A DNA stretch of 64,000 nt from Saxidomus purpurata. Taxonomy: Eukaryota > Mollusca > Bivalvia > Venerida > Veneridae. Location of the stretch: the NCBI GenBank assembly GCA_022818135.1, contig JAFMSR010000019.1:31113679-31177678 (forward strand). Direction: 5' to 3'. Shown one piece after another: positions 39,719-51,500 of this stretch. The notes under the pieces are model-generated. The model saw only the letters and a program-made list of their open reading frames with translations, was not told the origin of the DNA and did not search any database. The position numbers were made by a program, and so were the translations under genes. Positions within the stretch are counted from its first letter, which is position 1. Each line of letters begins with the position of its first letter.

Positions 39719-39878
39719 CTACCAGTGAGAGCGCCAATCAGTTAATAGAGGTTTATTTAGTAAACGCCAACCAGCGAGAGGTTTAGTTAGTAAACACTAA
39801 CCAGTGAGAGGTTTATTTAGTAAACGCCAACCAGTGAGAGGTTTATTTAGTAATCACCAACCAGTGAGAGGTTTATTA
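39719..39878. repeat. 30-bp minisatellite
   Basis: Four to five units of gagaggtttatttagtaaac followed by gccaaccagt, with a few substitutions. A partial unit opens the array. Confidence 0.9.
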
Positions 39879-40737
39879 AGTTCAAATAAGCTATCATAAT
39901 GGCTAAATTGTCTTTTGTCTTTGTAAGAACTTTTTTCTTTTATAACATATTTGACTACGCGATACATTTTCCAAATTCAATCTCTCTCTCTCAAAACGTC
40001 AAACTTCACGATGTATGTCACAATTCATCGCTACGACCAGCTACGACGATGGCGATTTCGTTCCCGTTCCAGAAGAAGGAAGACCTATGTGACAGTGACG
40101 ACTGCTGTGCGATAGGCAATCAACGCTGCAACTACTAGATCTACAACATCGTCGACGACCACTTTTTTGGTCACACCTCTGACAATGTAATGTCAGGCTT
40201 GCTGCGGCTGCTGGCTTATTTGGGTTTTAAGGGGTTTTTATATTTTCAAAATTTCAGAGTAGGAAAATAGGTCAAACTTTCATGCATACTTTTAACTTGT
40301 TAAAATAAGTAAAAACATCTTTCGGACAGCATTTTATCCTCTCATTCAGGACGATTAAAATTTTTTATCATCACCAAAAACTAAGCAAAGTTAAAATAGG
40401 ACAACAATTTATTAAAGGGGATTTTTACATTACAAAACAAACAAATATACCATCTAGTACCAAAATTCTCTAAAAACTGGTAGGCTACCACGATCCAGAC
40501 ATACAAACTAGGTCAATTACACTCAGATCTCATTGGTCGCCGTGACGGGCCTACTCTTTGGCAACCAATCAAATTCAACCTTTGGCTATACTGGCTGGAA
40601 ATTGCAGTCAGGTAAATTTCTCCTATTTTTTGGCTTCAAAATTTTGTCTTTTAGGCATGACGGGAGACATGCCGGGGTCTCATCCCAATACTAAGCTAAC
40701 ATACATGCTCTTTGGGACGGACCTTGATAAAATTCTC

Positions 40738-40766
40738 ATCAAATCAAATCAAATCAAATCAAATCA
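40738..40766. repeat. AAATC microsatellite
   Basis: Five to six consecutive aaatc units. A TA dinucleotide run follows at 40929-40951. Confidence 0.9.
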
Positions 40767-41222
40767 TAATCCCCCATTGTTGAGGCGGATGTATGTGGAT
40801 GTCATAGTACCAGTTGCTCGCTTCTTTTTTATGTTTGGCTTATTAGATAGTTATATTTCAACTAAAACCATGTGTTTACAACATGCCTATGTAATGTGTG
40901 ACTTTTTTTCCTGTTGTAAAAATCTGGTAATATATATATATATATATATATTGTAACGTGTTTGAGTAAAAATGTTGTGTAAATATTGTGTTCTGAGACC
41001 AACGGCTTTTGACATATTCCACACCAGCTGCGTGTGTAGAAATGCGTTTTACGTATTCATCGACTATGGTGTAATAACATGAAATCAAGCGTAACTTAAC
41101 CGTTCTCCTCGGGCTTTACCGTTATATTCCATTAAACTTAAAATGCAGATACGAATCACTGCTCGTCATTTAGAAATAATATTAATTTTATGCTTTCAAG
41201 TGAATTATAGAGTTTTCTCAGC

Positions 41223-41276
41223 GAAATAAAAATTATAATCCACAGTTTTGAAACTGTGGATTACCATTTTTATTTT
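41223..41276. repeat. Hairpin with about 25-nt arms
   Basis: gaaataaaaattataatccacagttt pairs with aaactgtggatta and atttttattttc around a very short loop. One arm has a small bulge. The stem is AT-rich apart from its centre. Confidence 0.75.
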
Positions 41277-42935
41277 CAATGATTTTGCTGATTGAGTATT
41301 ACTCCGCGATTCATGATGTGACGAAGTACAGACTTGTTTATCTAACAACTGTTTTAATTCATATCTGATAATTAGATGTTACAGTTTCATTTGATGATAG
41401 AGATAAATATGACATTTTAAATACTTTTATCTGAAATAAACTTTAGAACTACTTTCGTTATTCTATCATCAACGATTGAAGTAATGCGGTTCTTATTGTT
41501 TTGGGGTTCTCCATGGGGAATTAATATACAATGATTCGAAATTTTGCTGATTATTTTGTCAAGAAAACATAAAATAAAAAGAAAATTTGTTTGTTTCAAA
41601 CTAAAATGTATCTGAAGCCCATATAGCTCCGTAAAAGGTAAGGAATGAAAAACCCATTCTAGATAACAAATAACAACTTAAAAAACGCAACAATTTTAAC
41701 AAGTCCTAGATTTTGAGCAATTAGATAACTGCTCATTTCGAAAAAAAATTGACGTTTTCAAATGAAATTATGATTTAATTTTGTAATGAACATGCTGCAA
41801 ATAAAAAGAACAGCAAAAAACACGGTGTTCTTAAATTGTCCCAAATTACACTTACAATTACGACAAAACACATTCAAGTGAAAATGCTGGTTGCGTTTTT
41901 AAAGTTTATAATATACTAGAATTGAACCTCTGATTATGTACTGAGATTGGTATTTTAAACCAAAAGATGCTTTCTTCTAAATGGCTTCTATGCTAGATTT
42001 ATCAAAACATATTTGCTTTTAAATTCTCACCGTTTTATGACACACCAAGACATCAACACTCTGTACATAGCTTAATAGAGCTAAAAGTTTCAACAAAGAT
42101 TATCACATACATATATTGTACAGAAAATAAATGAAAATACATGTAGATTTTATTTTGATTATTTTATTTTCAAACTATCTTGTTTTTATTTATTCAAAAC
42201 AACTGTCAGTTAAATTTTAGTGAACAAACAAATCAACAACAACAAAACATGGAAATATAAAGCAATAATTAACAAAAAAAATGGCATCGGACATTTTTAT
42301 TGCAAACTTGCAATTATGGTATGAGATCATCGTTTATATTCTTAGTTCTTAAAATATAGATAATCTGGATAATTTTACTGTATGTACATGTCTGGAAATA
42401 TTTGGCCGTTGTCTTCGGTATCAAATTGCTGTCTACTTTGTGCATTTTTGTCGAAAGAAAACACATGATGCCTTATAAATTAAGCTTAGCTTTAACCAGT
42501 TTCAGAAAAATAAAAAAGTGCAAACAAAAATCTAGAAAATACTAAAACTAAATATTGAGAAAAACACAATAAAAACAACCACTCAGAAAAAGAACAGCAA
42601 AACAACAAATAAATCATTGGTTAGATTATTGTCCTAAGTAATATCTCTTTTAAACTGCAGGAAAATACAATGTAGCGATGTAACAGGTGAAATGTTGTTT
42701 GAAATCAGTTATGCAGTGTGTCATTAGAGAAGACATCAATTTTTGATGCCTCGTTACATCAAACTATAAAATGTTTTTTAGTTTGACGTAAAGAGAAATT
42801 AATATTCACTCGGAGAGTTCGCTTAACTGTCAAGATAAAAATATAAAGGTATACTCTACAGTACGAGTATTTTGTCTTCTTTGAAGCAAAATTTATCAAA
42901 GTTCAATAAAGTGCTAAATTTAGATAGCAAAAAAG

Positions 42936-43575
42936 ACAAGAGGGCCATGATGGTCCTATGTCGTTCATGTGAGTATCATTGAACTTGAAAAGCAAACAAA
43001 AGGCCAATAATCAAGGTCAGCTTGGTCAAGGCTGCAATCTACATTCACAACTTCATATATGGTTCAAGTTTCATTGATGCAGCTTAAAGAAGGGAAAATA
43101 TTTCGGTGAGTCAAGGTCAAACTGGTACAAATATCATTGATGAACATTGAGCTTCAAAAATAGAAAGTAGGTCAGTAAGTAAAAATCAAGGTCAGACAAC
43201 GTCTATTTGAAACAAGTGAACCCGGGCGGGGTCAATGTTTAACGCAGGAATATGCCTTCAACAAACTAAGCTGAGGACCACTAGTCAATACTACACACTC
43301 AAACATCTACGCCTTGAAGTTTTGTATAAGAATATTTTAAAGTTTCGATTGGATGCCATGACACCCGGAGATCTGAATTTAATAAAATTACTTGAATTAT
43401 TTGAACAAACTTAGTAGAGATCCATGCCAGGAGCATCCCTATTTCTTTTATCATCATCATGACTGCAGAGCAGATGTTGTTTGAAGCAAATGTTAATAGA
43501 CGACGGACGGACGACAGACATCAAACGACCCTAAAAGCTCACCATGAGCACTACCTGCTCAGATAAGCTAACACA
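42936..43575. repeat. Dispersed repeat of a type common in bivalve genomes
   Basis: Opens with gacaagagggccatgatggt..gttcatgtgagta and ends with gacggacggacgac, then agctcaccatgagcactacc and tgctcagataagct. The start and end words match a repeat I associate with bivalve genomes; identity is from memory and not searched. Confidence 0.45.
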
Positions 43576-44893
43576 ATTGCCTAAAACTCCAACAGTTTTA
43601 TGTACACACAAAAACATAGAGTACATAGTTTATAAGACATGGCAATAAAGTAAAAAAATATACAGAAAACGCACACACATGTATTAATGTGATTATTTTG
43701 TTTTCAAAATATCTCGTGTTGATAAGCTCAACACAATTGTAAGCTAGACAAATCAACAACAACAACAACAACAACAAATACTGATTACAATTTTCAAAAC
43801 AATACACACACACACAAGAAAAGGCATGTATAGTAAGTAAGTAAGTAAGTAAGAAACGTCTTTATTTAACGAGGCTTACACATTCGGTTTCCCGATCTTC
43901 CATGCGGGCCTCAAACAATGTAATTTATTGCACACCTATTGTTTGGCTACTGACATTTTTACACTACTTTGCTAAATAATCATAATCTTTGGACAAAACT
44001 GCCCGGGGTAATGCAGTCTTGTGACACACAACTCCCTAGATTTTTAAATTTTGATATTTATCAGTAGTCATACTGGGTTCTTGACGAGTTCATCAAGGGA
44101 GAAATCCCACTGTCGGCCGGGAGTATAAACAATAAAGAAAACAACAACAAAACACAACCTTTTAAACGACAAAGGATGAGCCAGAGCAAGACGAGTGTAT
44201 GGCATATTAATGAATTTAAAGCATTATGGTGTGATGTCACAACTCGGGTACATGTTACTTGTTATCGAATAGATTAGTAAAGAAAAAAAGTAGTTTCAAA
44301 TTGTCGGCTAAAATGTATATGTAATTGATGTGACTTGATTAGTAAATACAATTTCAGATCTTATAATTTAAACAAAATGTATTAAAGTTTTTGTATTTTG
44401 AAACCATGGACAATTCAAAACAAAAATAGTTTAAAAAATATTTAAGAGTCCGCATAGAAGGTTACTGTTCTTTTATTAATTCAGAAATTACATCTAAAAA
44501 CGTTTTGTAAAAATAACTAAGCTATTGAATATCTATCGTGTCAGGAAAATGTGTTACCTCACTCTATAAAGTGAGAAAAGTTTCAACATTTTAGTAACTT
44601 ATCATATTAATTAAAGTTTGTTTAAAATAAAATTCCAATGGTAAATGTTAAATGAACAATGGACGATACTAAACTAGTGTTCTTAAATCTTCAACTTATG
44701 CATATTTTAATTTTCTATGACACCTGCCGTTTCATGTCATTAGTCTAAGAATCAGCCTTAAATCATCCATAAGCTTTTATCCTTTCTTATTTGAATGCAT
44801 GCTATGACACTTTTTTGCATTGTTGTACCATTTTAGACTTGGATACATTGGTCAATTTTCCATTAATGTCTTGATGTGTTTGAATCATATCAC

Positions 44894-45185
44894 AACGTTA
44901 GAACTTGCCCTTACGGGCTCGTACATCAAGTTTCTTTTTCACAAATCGACCAAACATACGAATATTTTCTTTACATCATTCTCAAATATATTCATAAAAC
45001 AATGTCCATGTAAAATATTGAATCTGCTAAAGAATCATTACAACGTAAGAAGTTGCCCTTACCGGGGCTCGTACATCAAGTGTATTTTTCACACTCGACC
45101 AAACAGACGAATATTTTCTTTACAACATTCTCAAATATATATGAAACAATATCTATGTAAAATACTGAAGCCACTATAGTACTAG
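44894..45185. repeat. Tandem duplication of about 147 bp
   Basis: Two adjacent copies share aacgt(t/a)agaa(c/g)ttgccctta, ggctcgtacatcaagt, cgaccaaaca(t/g)acgaatatt and tctcaaatatat. They differ by about 10-15 percent. The frame at 44820-45179 spans both copies and its internal peptide repeat simply reflects the duplication. Confidence 0.85.
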
Positions 45186-45583
45186 TTAAAAGTATGGTCG
45201 ATGTTATAGAATTATTGTGAATATAATAGCAATTTAGTTTCAACATAAATGCAATAACATTTTAGGTACTTACCATATTCATAAATGCTTGTTTGCAATA
45301 ACAAAAACTTTAGTTTATAAAATATTATGTTGTTTATCTGTGTCAGGTAGCTTTTGTATACGGAAATAGAAAATCTAGGAGATTTCCGTGGATAAAATAC
45401 ATTAAAAATTTAACTGAAGCAAATTTTGACAATACAAGTAAGATAAAGAACTACTTCAATAATGATATGGTCCTTGTTTCAGTATTTCTGAATCTTTGCG
45501 AATATGAAGTTGTATCAGTAAGTATAACTCAACGTATGTCTCTGATTGATTTTAGTGGAAGTAACTGAATCTGGTGTATGCTG

Positions 45584-45589
45584 TTTATT
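45584..45589 (-). terminator. Polyadenylation signal of the VWDE-like gene
   Basis: AATAAA on the minus strand, about 50 bases past the stop codon at 45639. Confidence 0.55.
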
Positions 45590-45638
45590 TCCAATACATC
45601 TGCATTAATAAAATCTGCATCTGTTCATTACATCATTT

Positions 45639-48527
45639 TTACCATTTTTTAAAATTGGAAGAAGACTGCGTGGTTTCCCACACACCACTGTGATTAACGG
45701 GCTTTACTTCATCGGTGAAATTGATGTCATTCACATGCGTGGCCCATACCGGTGCAATTGCTATGCTGCCTTTCGATCTCGTACGCTTGTTGCCAGGATT
45801 AGACGACTGTGATTGTTGTATACGTGCCAGCGTACTTTGGAACCTTGTGTTACTGACTGGAACCGTTCTATAAGATATACACATCATTGTTAGCGTCAAT
45901 ATCCCTAGAGAACTCAGCATTTGTTTTATTCAATGTTTTGTTGATTTGCAAGTTTTTAAACTTCCATGAGAAAACATTTGTAAATATAAAGTAATATTTT
46001 AGAAATACACAATGTTACATGCATTCGACGTAAACGTTCAAACACCCTTAATTGGTGGCCTGATGTAAATATTCAAATTTTAAACATAGTATTGCATTCA
46101 GCAGTTTGTTTTAGAATAAAACGATATATATCCGTACAATCTATATAGTACTTTTAGATATGTTCTTAAAACAGTTACATGTACACTCAATATATCTGAT
46201 CAAACGAGATATGTTTGTAAAATAAGATAACGACAACAACTAAAAGTATGAAAACTCTTAAAGGGACAACTTCTGAAACTGACGTCAAATTAAATAACTT
46301 CAAAAGCATAAATAATTGAATATTGAAAGTTGTATTGCTTTACGTATATTTTTATAAAAAGCTTTACATTCCAGTCAATATCGGTAAAATCAGGGTTAAA
46401 TAATATGTTTGTTGAACAATTAATGGGTACATAGCGTTTTACTATTATAGAAGGCATCTCTGTTGAATGTTTGTGCTAAGATGATGCATTCTTCGATATA
46501 TGCTGTTCTTTAGAAGTGCTCTTATTTATCATTTTTCGTTCATTTAACACACTATTCACGTTTGGAGAATATAATCTGCTATATGTACAACATGTAGAGT
46601 GCGCCTTTAATGCAGCTGCATTCGTGATATTAACTAGTATAATCAATATAAATGTACCTAGTATGTGTCTTTGCTTTCTTGCAACACATCAGGTAAATCA
46701 AAACCGCAGCCACAATCACAGCAAGAAATGATCCTACTATGATACCAATCAAAACTTCTATCCCAAGTCCGGTGCTGGTTATCTCTTCACAGACAGCTAA
46801 AATTGATTCAAATGTTCACCGTCACTCTGTACCTTTTATACACATTTATTTAAATGTAGATCAAAATACATGGAACTTATGCACGCTGTACACTTGCATG
46901 TGTCTCTACACAACATTCTAATTAATAATTGTCAATGAACAATAAAGGTAAAATAATGAAACATCATAGCATGTTTGATGTTTTGAGATGTACTTTTAAG
47001 GTGTGTACATTGTATCATATCTCAGCTTTCCTTTTTAAAAAATTCAATAATATAATTTATTTTGGATAAACGATTTTGTGTAGACATGGAAATCGGAATT
47101 TTATCTTTCTAAATGCTATGAAAACTTGTACGTTCGATACTTGTTATGATGTTTTATACTAAACGAAACTTCTAACGCACTACCTGCTTTTTTTCTTCTT
47201 TATTTAATTATTGACCCTTCCAATATCTTCCAGCTTACTTGTCACTGCTAGTATCATTCATGTTTTGCCTTATAAGGACATTGGGTAGATACAGCCGTTA
47301 CATGAATCTCAAAATGATCGAGTAATACAAATTCCACATGGAAGAGAAATTTAAAAGTGGGTTTCCCAAGGAAAAGCATCAAGGCAATTACCCATGTTCA
47401 GTCTACGGATGTTAAAACGTTAAATTAAACATCTCTGACATATAATTTGTACCATTTGACGTTAACATAGGTTGACGCGTGCAACTGCTTTACTTTCATT
47501 TGCTATCTACTATCAATAAATGTTTTCACAGTTAGTGTAATATGTAATAAACAGTAACACTGTTTCTATTCGAGTTGATTATTATATATATTAGCATGAT
47601 TGTGAACAAACCCTGTGTCCAATTGTATTGATCTACTGCTGGATCACAGAGATAACATTCTTCTGTCGATATAACATTGTTATCATACACAACACATTCG
47701 CCATTGATGAAACAGAAACCATCCTGGAAAGAAAGATATTTGAGTTTATTCACATCGGGTTAGTTTCAAAGACAGACAATTGTTATTGTTTTTTATTTGG
47801 TTTTTCTCGGGTATTCACATCAGTTTCAGCTGCATTCCAGTTAATTTTCAGGCAAACAATTCATCTAACCACCATTCCTTGGAAGGTTAAGAACCAGTAC
47901 CTTATCTTTCAGTGACTCTAATCACGAGGCTATAGAGGCTGCTAAAATTGACCTTATACAGAAAAAACAACAACAAATAATGTAGCAAACTTAATAAATG
48001 AATACTGACTTAAAATCACATATTTTTCTTTTGCGTGATAGGACTTACATACCATTTCTATTACGAATACAATATTATTGAAATTCACATCAATAACTGA
48101 AAAGTACTTGGCAGGATCAAGTCATATACTCTATTGATGAGTAGGATGCATACTTCATATTGTCTACAAACGAAGTGAGAATACCGCTACATTTTCACAA
48201 AGTACAAGAAATGTAGCAGAACATGTTTAGTTTGAAAGGAAAACTTAATATGTACAAACAAGAAACCTTTAAATCGAACGTGATTGTTCCGTTGATAACA
48301 TCCTGCTCTATGCATGTTGTCTCGTAGGCATACACGGCGTTTGGTTGCCCGTAGTTGTTGCCGTCATTACTGACTGAAAATTCATACATGGTAACTGTCA
48401 TGTCAATGTCATCACTAGAACGTTTCTTTCTATCAGCTGAGTAGCAGCAAACCCCGGTAAAGATGTCCTGGTAGTCACCAACAAATGTTTCGTTACCTTC
48501 TTGTATACGGGTACCATTAAAATAAAC
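45639..48527 (-). other. C-terminal modules, membrane helix and tail of the VWDE-like protein
   Basis: Exon 48267-48527 contains YSADRKKRSSDD, another furin-like site, and several Asn-x-Ser/Thr sites. Exon 47612-47723 is a compact Cys-rich unit (DGFCFINGECV, ECYLCDP). Exon 46658-46796 encodes a Gly/Ile/Val-rich membrane helix of about 23 residues followed by CCKKAK, the stop-transfer signal. Exon 45639-45867 gives a 75-residue cytoplasmic tail rich in Ser, Thr and Asn with no enzyme motif, ending NFKKW. The orientation is type I, outside to inside. Confidence 0.85.
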
Positions 48528-51500
48528 CTTGGAAAAATGAAAATCAGGATAAAACTCATAACAATACAGTCTTTCACATATCAAAACGATATCAAAATAA
48601 GGTTAAGCATTTATAAACAATCATTTAGACAGACTTTGATGAAATTATACCATCTTCGTATATCAACTATTTACATTGAGCTTGAAGTATTCTAGCAATT
48701 TGATGTACTTAACTATCATAGAAGATGGATTAGTAAACAAGTACACAGAACTAGTTTCTTAGCATAGATGTCCTATTTGTAAATGTACGTTTTACTATTT
48801 ATCAAGAGTAATCAAGTTCTTTAGTTAGGCAAACCTTAAACATGATCATTTGACAAAAGAATCCATCAAATATATTGTCCGTTCGTATTTGATGACATGC
48901 ACAGTCGTCACCGTCGTCAGTATCACAGATGTCACCACCCTGCACCTCGTAGACAACTGGCGGGTCTCTTATATCAAAGCTACAGTCTGGTCCCCAATAC
49001 AATCCGTTGCATTCACAAATTCCTGAAACATGAATACGTGTTCTTGAAAAGCTTGCCATTTTTTTCACCATGTGTAACTTAGTTACAAATACTGCATAAC
49101 TGCATTCAATTAAAACATCAAAACAATGAGTTAACAAAGTAGACTTTTGAGGTAGGGGAATCCAGCAAACCTCTAGTACGGCCTTGGTCGCTGGATAAAG
49201 CTCAAACATTTAAATTTAGAAATATCTCTGTGATTCAAATGCCTTCAAATAAACCCGATAACTAAGCATTAAAACATAGACTTGCATGTAAACCATAAAC
49301 AGAACAATACATGTTTTAGCAAAGCAAATGACTGCTGTCAATCTTAGATTTAAATCTGACATTATTACATGTATAAAAAGTTTTATAAAGTATTAAAAAG
49401 AGTATACATTCGTATTTGTTTTAAACTTTTGCAGGTGGTTTTTAAATACAGCACATTCTCCATAAATTATGATTTTTTCACATTATTCCATCCCTATTTG
49501 TTGTAAATAATTAGATAATACCTGACTCTGTACATACTCCGTTTTGGCTGCAGTTATTCAAACATATTTTTGTCCGAAAGGAGTTAACCATATCTGAATA
49601 GTTTGTAACAAATACAGGGTTGAGCTGAAGTATGGCATCTGCTGCATTATTCAGAACCGTTATATGGGCATCTACCCATCCTGGGTCACTTGCGTTCTAT
49701 AGAGAAGAAAACTGTTCAGTAAACATTCAACAAAAATAATAGGAACGAGTACTCGTTTTTATGTTGTGGAGTACCCCTAACCAAAGTTGCATTTATTTAG
49801 GAAAGCCTACCCAAGCTTACTGTTAAGTGATTATTTTCTTTTCATGCCTAGATCAACTACTCACAAACAGTTTCACAAACAAACATGTGTGTTCTTTTGT
49901 TCAAACCAGGTCAACCATTGGACACATGATTTCCGAGTGTGGCCATCGGATTATCCTGAAAATTAACTTTTAACGTTATTGTAAGCACTGGAACCGTCTA
50001 TTTAGTCACTTGTCAGTATTTTCGAACTGGTAGCTGCGAATTCCAGTAATTGACCTCACGCCAATGATGCGATGAATTCGTCCCTTTGATGATGTCGAAG
50101 TCTTTGCAACAAAAGATTCCATCAAACAATTTCCACGTGCATTCATTTGTGGTAGGTAAAGTCGAATTTGATTGACATCACGTTAATTGTATGATATAGC
50201 TATTATTAAGTCGCATGGTGTATTTACACTCTTCAAATTTTATAATGCTATGTTTCAAATCAGATTAAAAGGAAATGTTAAGACAATTCTTTATACATGT
50301 ACATAATCACGCCCTTGCTCTACACACGACATTTTTGAACACTTTTATAAGAATTGAAACAAATAACTAATCACTCGAATGAGAAATGTGATCATACTTA
50401 CTGTTAAATCAAATACACACTGCTCTACAACTTTGTCGAGATCTTCTTCCCCAAGTTTATCCGGAAATTCCAGAACAGCAGGTGCCAAATATATGGACGC
50501 GTTACAGATTGAAAAGGCCGCTTCTTCAGTGTAATTCACCACGCTTCTCTATAAATAGTATATATTGCACATTAAAAATGGACAACACATCCAGCAAATG
50601 CGCGACTGAAAGTCAAATAAACTTAAATCCCTTGCAATCAGTTTCAAGACGTAGTATACGTTAATATATCTTAAGTAGCGGCAGCATGTTTTGATTAAAT
50701 CATAAGACAGTAGACTGATAAATGTAATACTTAACGAATGGTGAATGAAACACGTCACATCTCGCAATGCGAATGATGTTTATGTAAAGAAAATTGTGTT
50801 ACTGGATAAAATAGTGATTTTGACGATCGCGCGTTGAATACTGAGATTGAATACATATGTAAAATGAATCAAAGGTTGGTTATCTACGTCACAGCCAAAA
50901 ATATCCTCAGAAATACAAGGTGATGCAGGAAACATCCGACCAATAGTCTCATTTTGTTTTTGAAACCATTATTTTGATATTTTCAAAATCAGTTTCATAG
51001 CTCTTTATTAATTATGATATATTTCAATGTTTTACAAAGGCTTACTAAGGATTTTAAAAGTGTTGCATATGTGAAAGGATACGTTAATTATAAGTCACAA
51101 ATTGACCTTAAAGGCTTATGATCATCTTGTAGCAAAACGTTCTATATTATTCAAATAGCAGTTGGTTTACCTTGGTACGAGATAATGGTAACTGAGTCTT
51201 ATACTGATTGTCCGTTTCTGCTCTATTCCTGTTTGTAAGCGATCGCCTTTTTCGTCTTGGTGCTTCTATTTTCTTCCTTGTAATTGAGTTAGGTCGACTG
51301 CAAGACTTACCAGATCCACCGGCATTATCAACATTCAGTGGTTTAAGAACGCGATTTGGATTTGTGAACAAATTCTCCTCTTCTCTTAATCTAGATTTGT
51401 ATAAAAAGTGTAAATCCTAGGGTCATTTCTTTATACGCATTAGACGGTCTAAAAAGGAACATGGAAATGTAACAATTTCTTCGCCTAATATGTTACATCG

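Larger units (their letters stand above)
33735..45583. other. Long stretch without supported coding sequence
   Basis: About 11.8 kb between the channel's first coding exon and the end of the VWDE-like gene. It may include a leader exon of the channel gene (38714). It holds SINEs (35125-35320, 35640-35880, 37655-37815), LINE-like 3' ends near 36225-36262 and 37150-37198, a 30-bp minisatellite (39719-39878), microsatellites (40738-40766, 40929-40951, 43755-43776, 43833-43854), a hairpin (41223-41276), a dispersed mollusc-type repeat (42936-43575) and a 147-bp duplication (44894-45185). Frames at 34024-34404, 39265-39504 and 40558-40956 have no recognisable features. Confidence 0.6.

Noticed and set aside
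39719..39878. CRISPR-like array
   Set aside because: The units are contiguous without unique spacers, and the genome is animal.
40558..40956. 132-codon plus-strand frame
   Set aside because: It runs through an AAATC microsatellite and a TA run and resembles nothing known.
44820..45179. 119-codon frame with an internal peptide repeat
   Set aside because: The repeat comes from a non-coding tandem duplication; no signal, domain or codon bias supports it.
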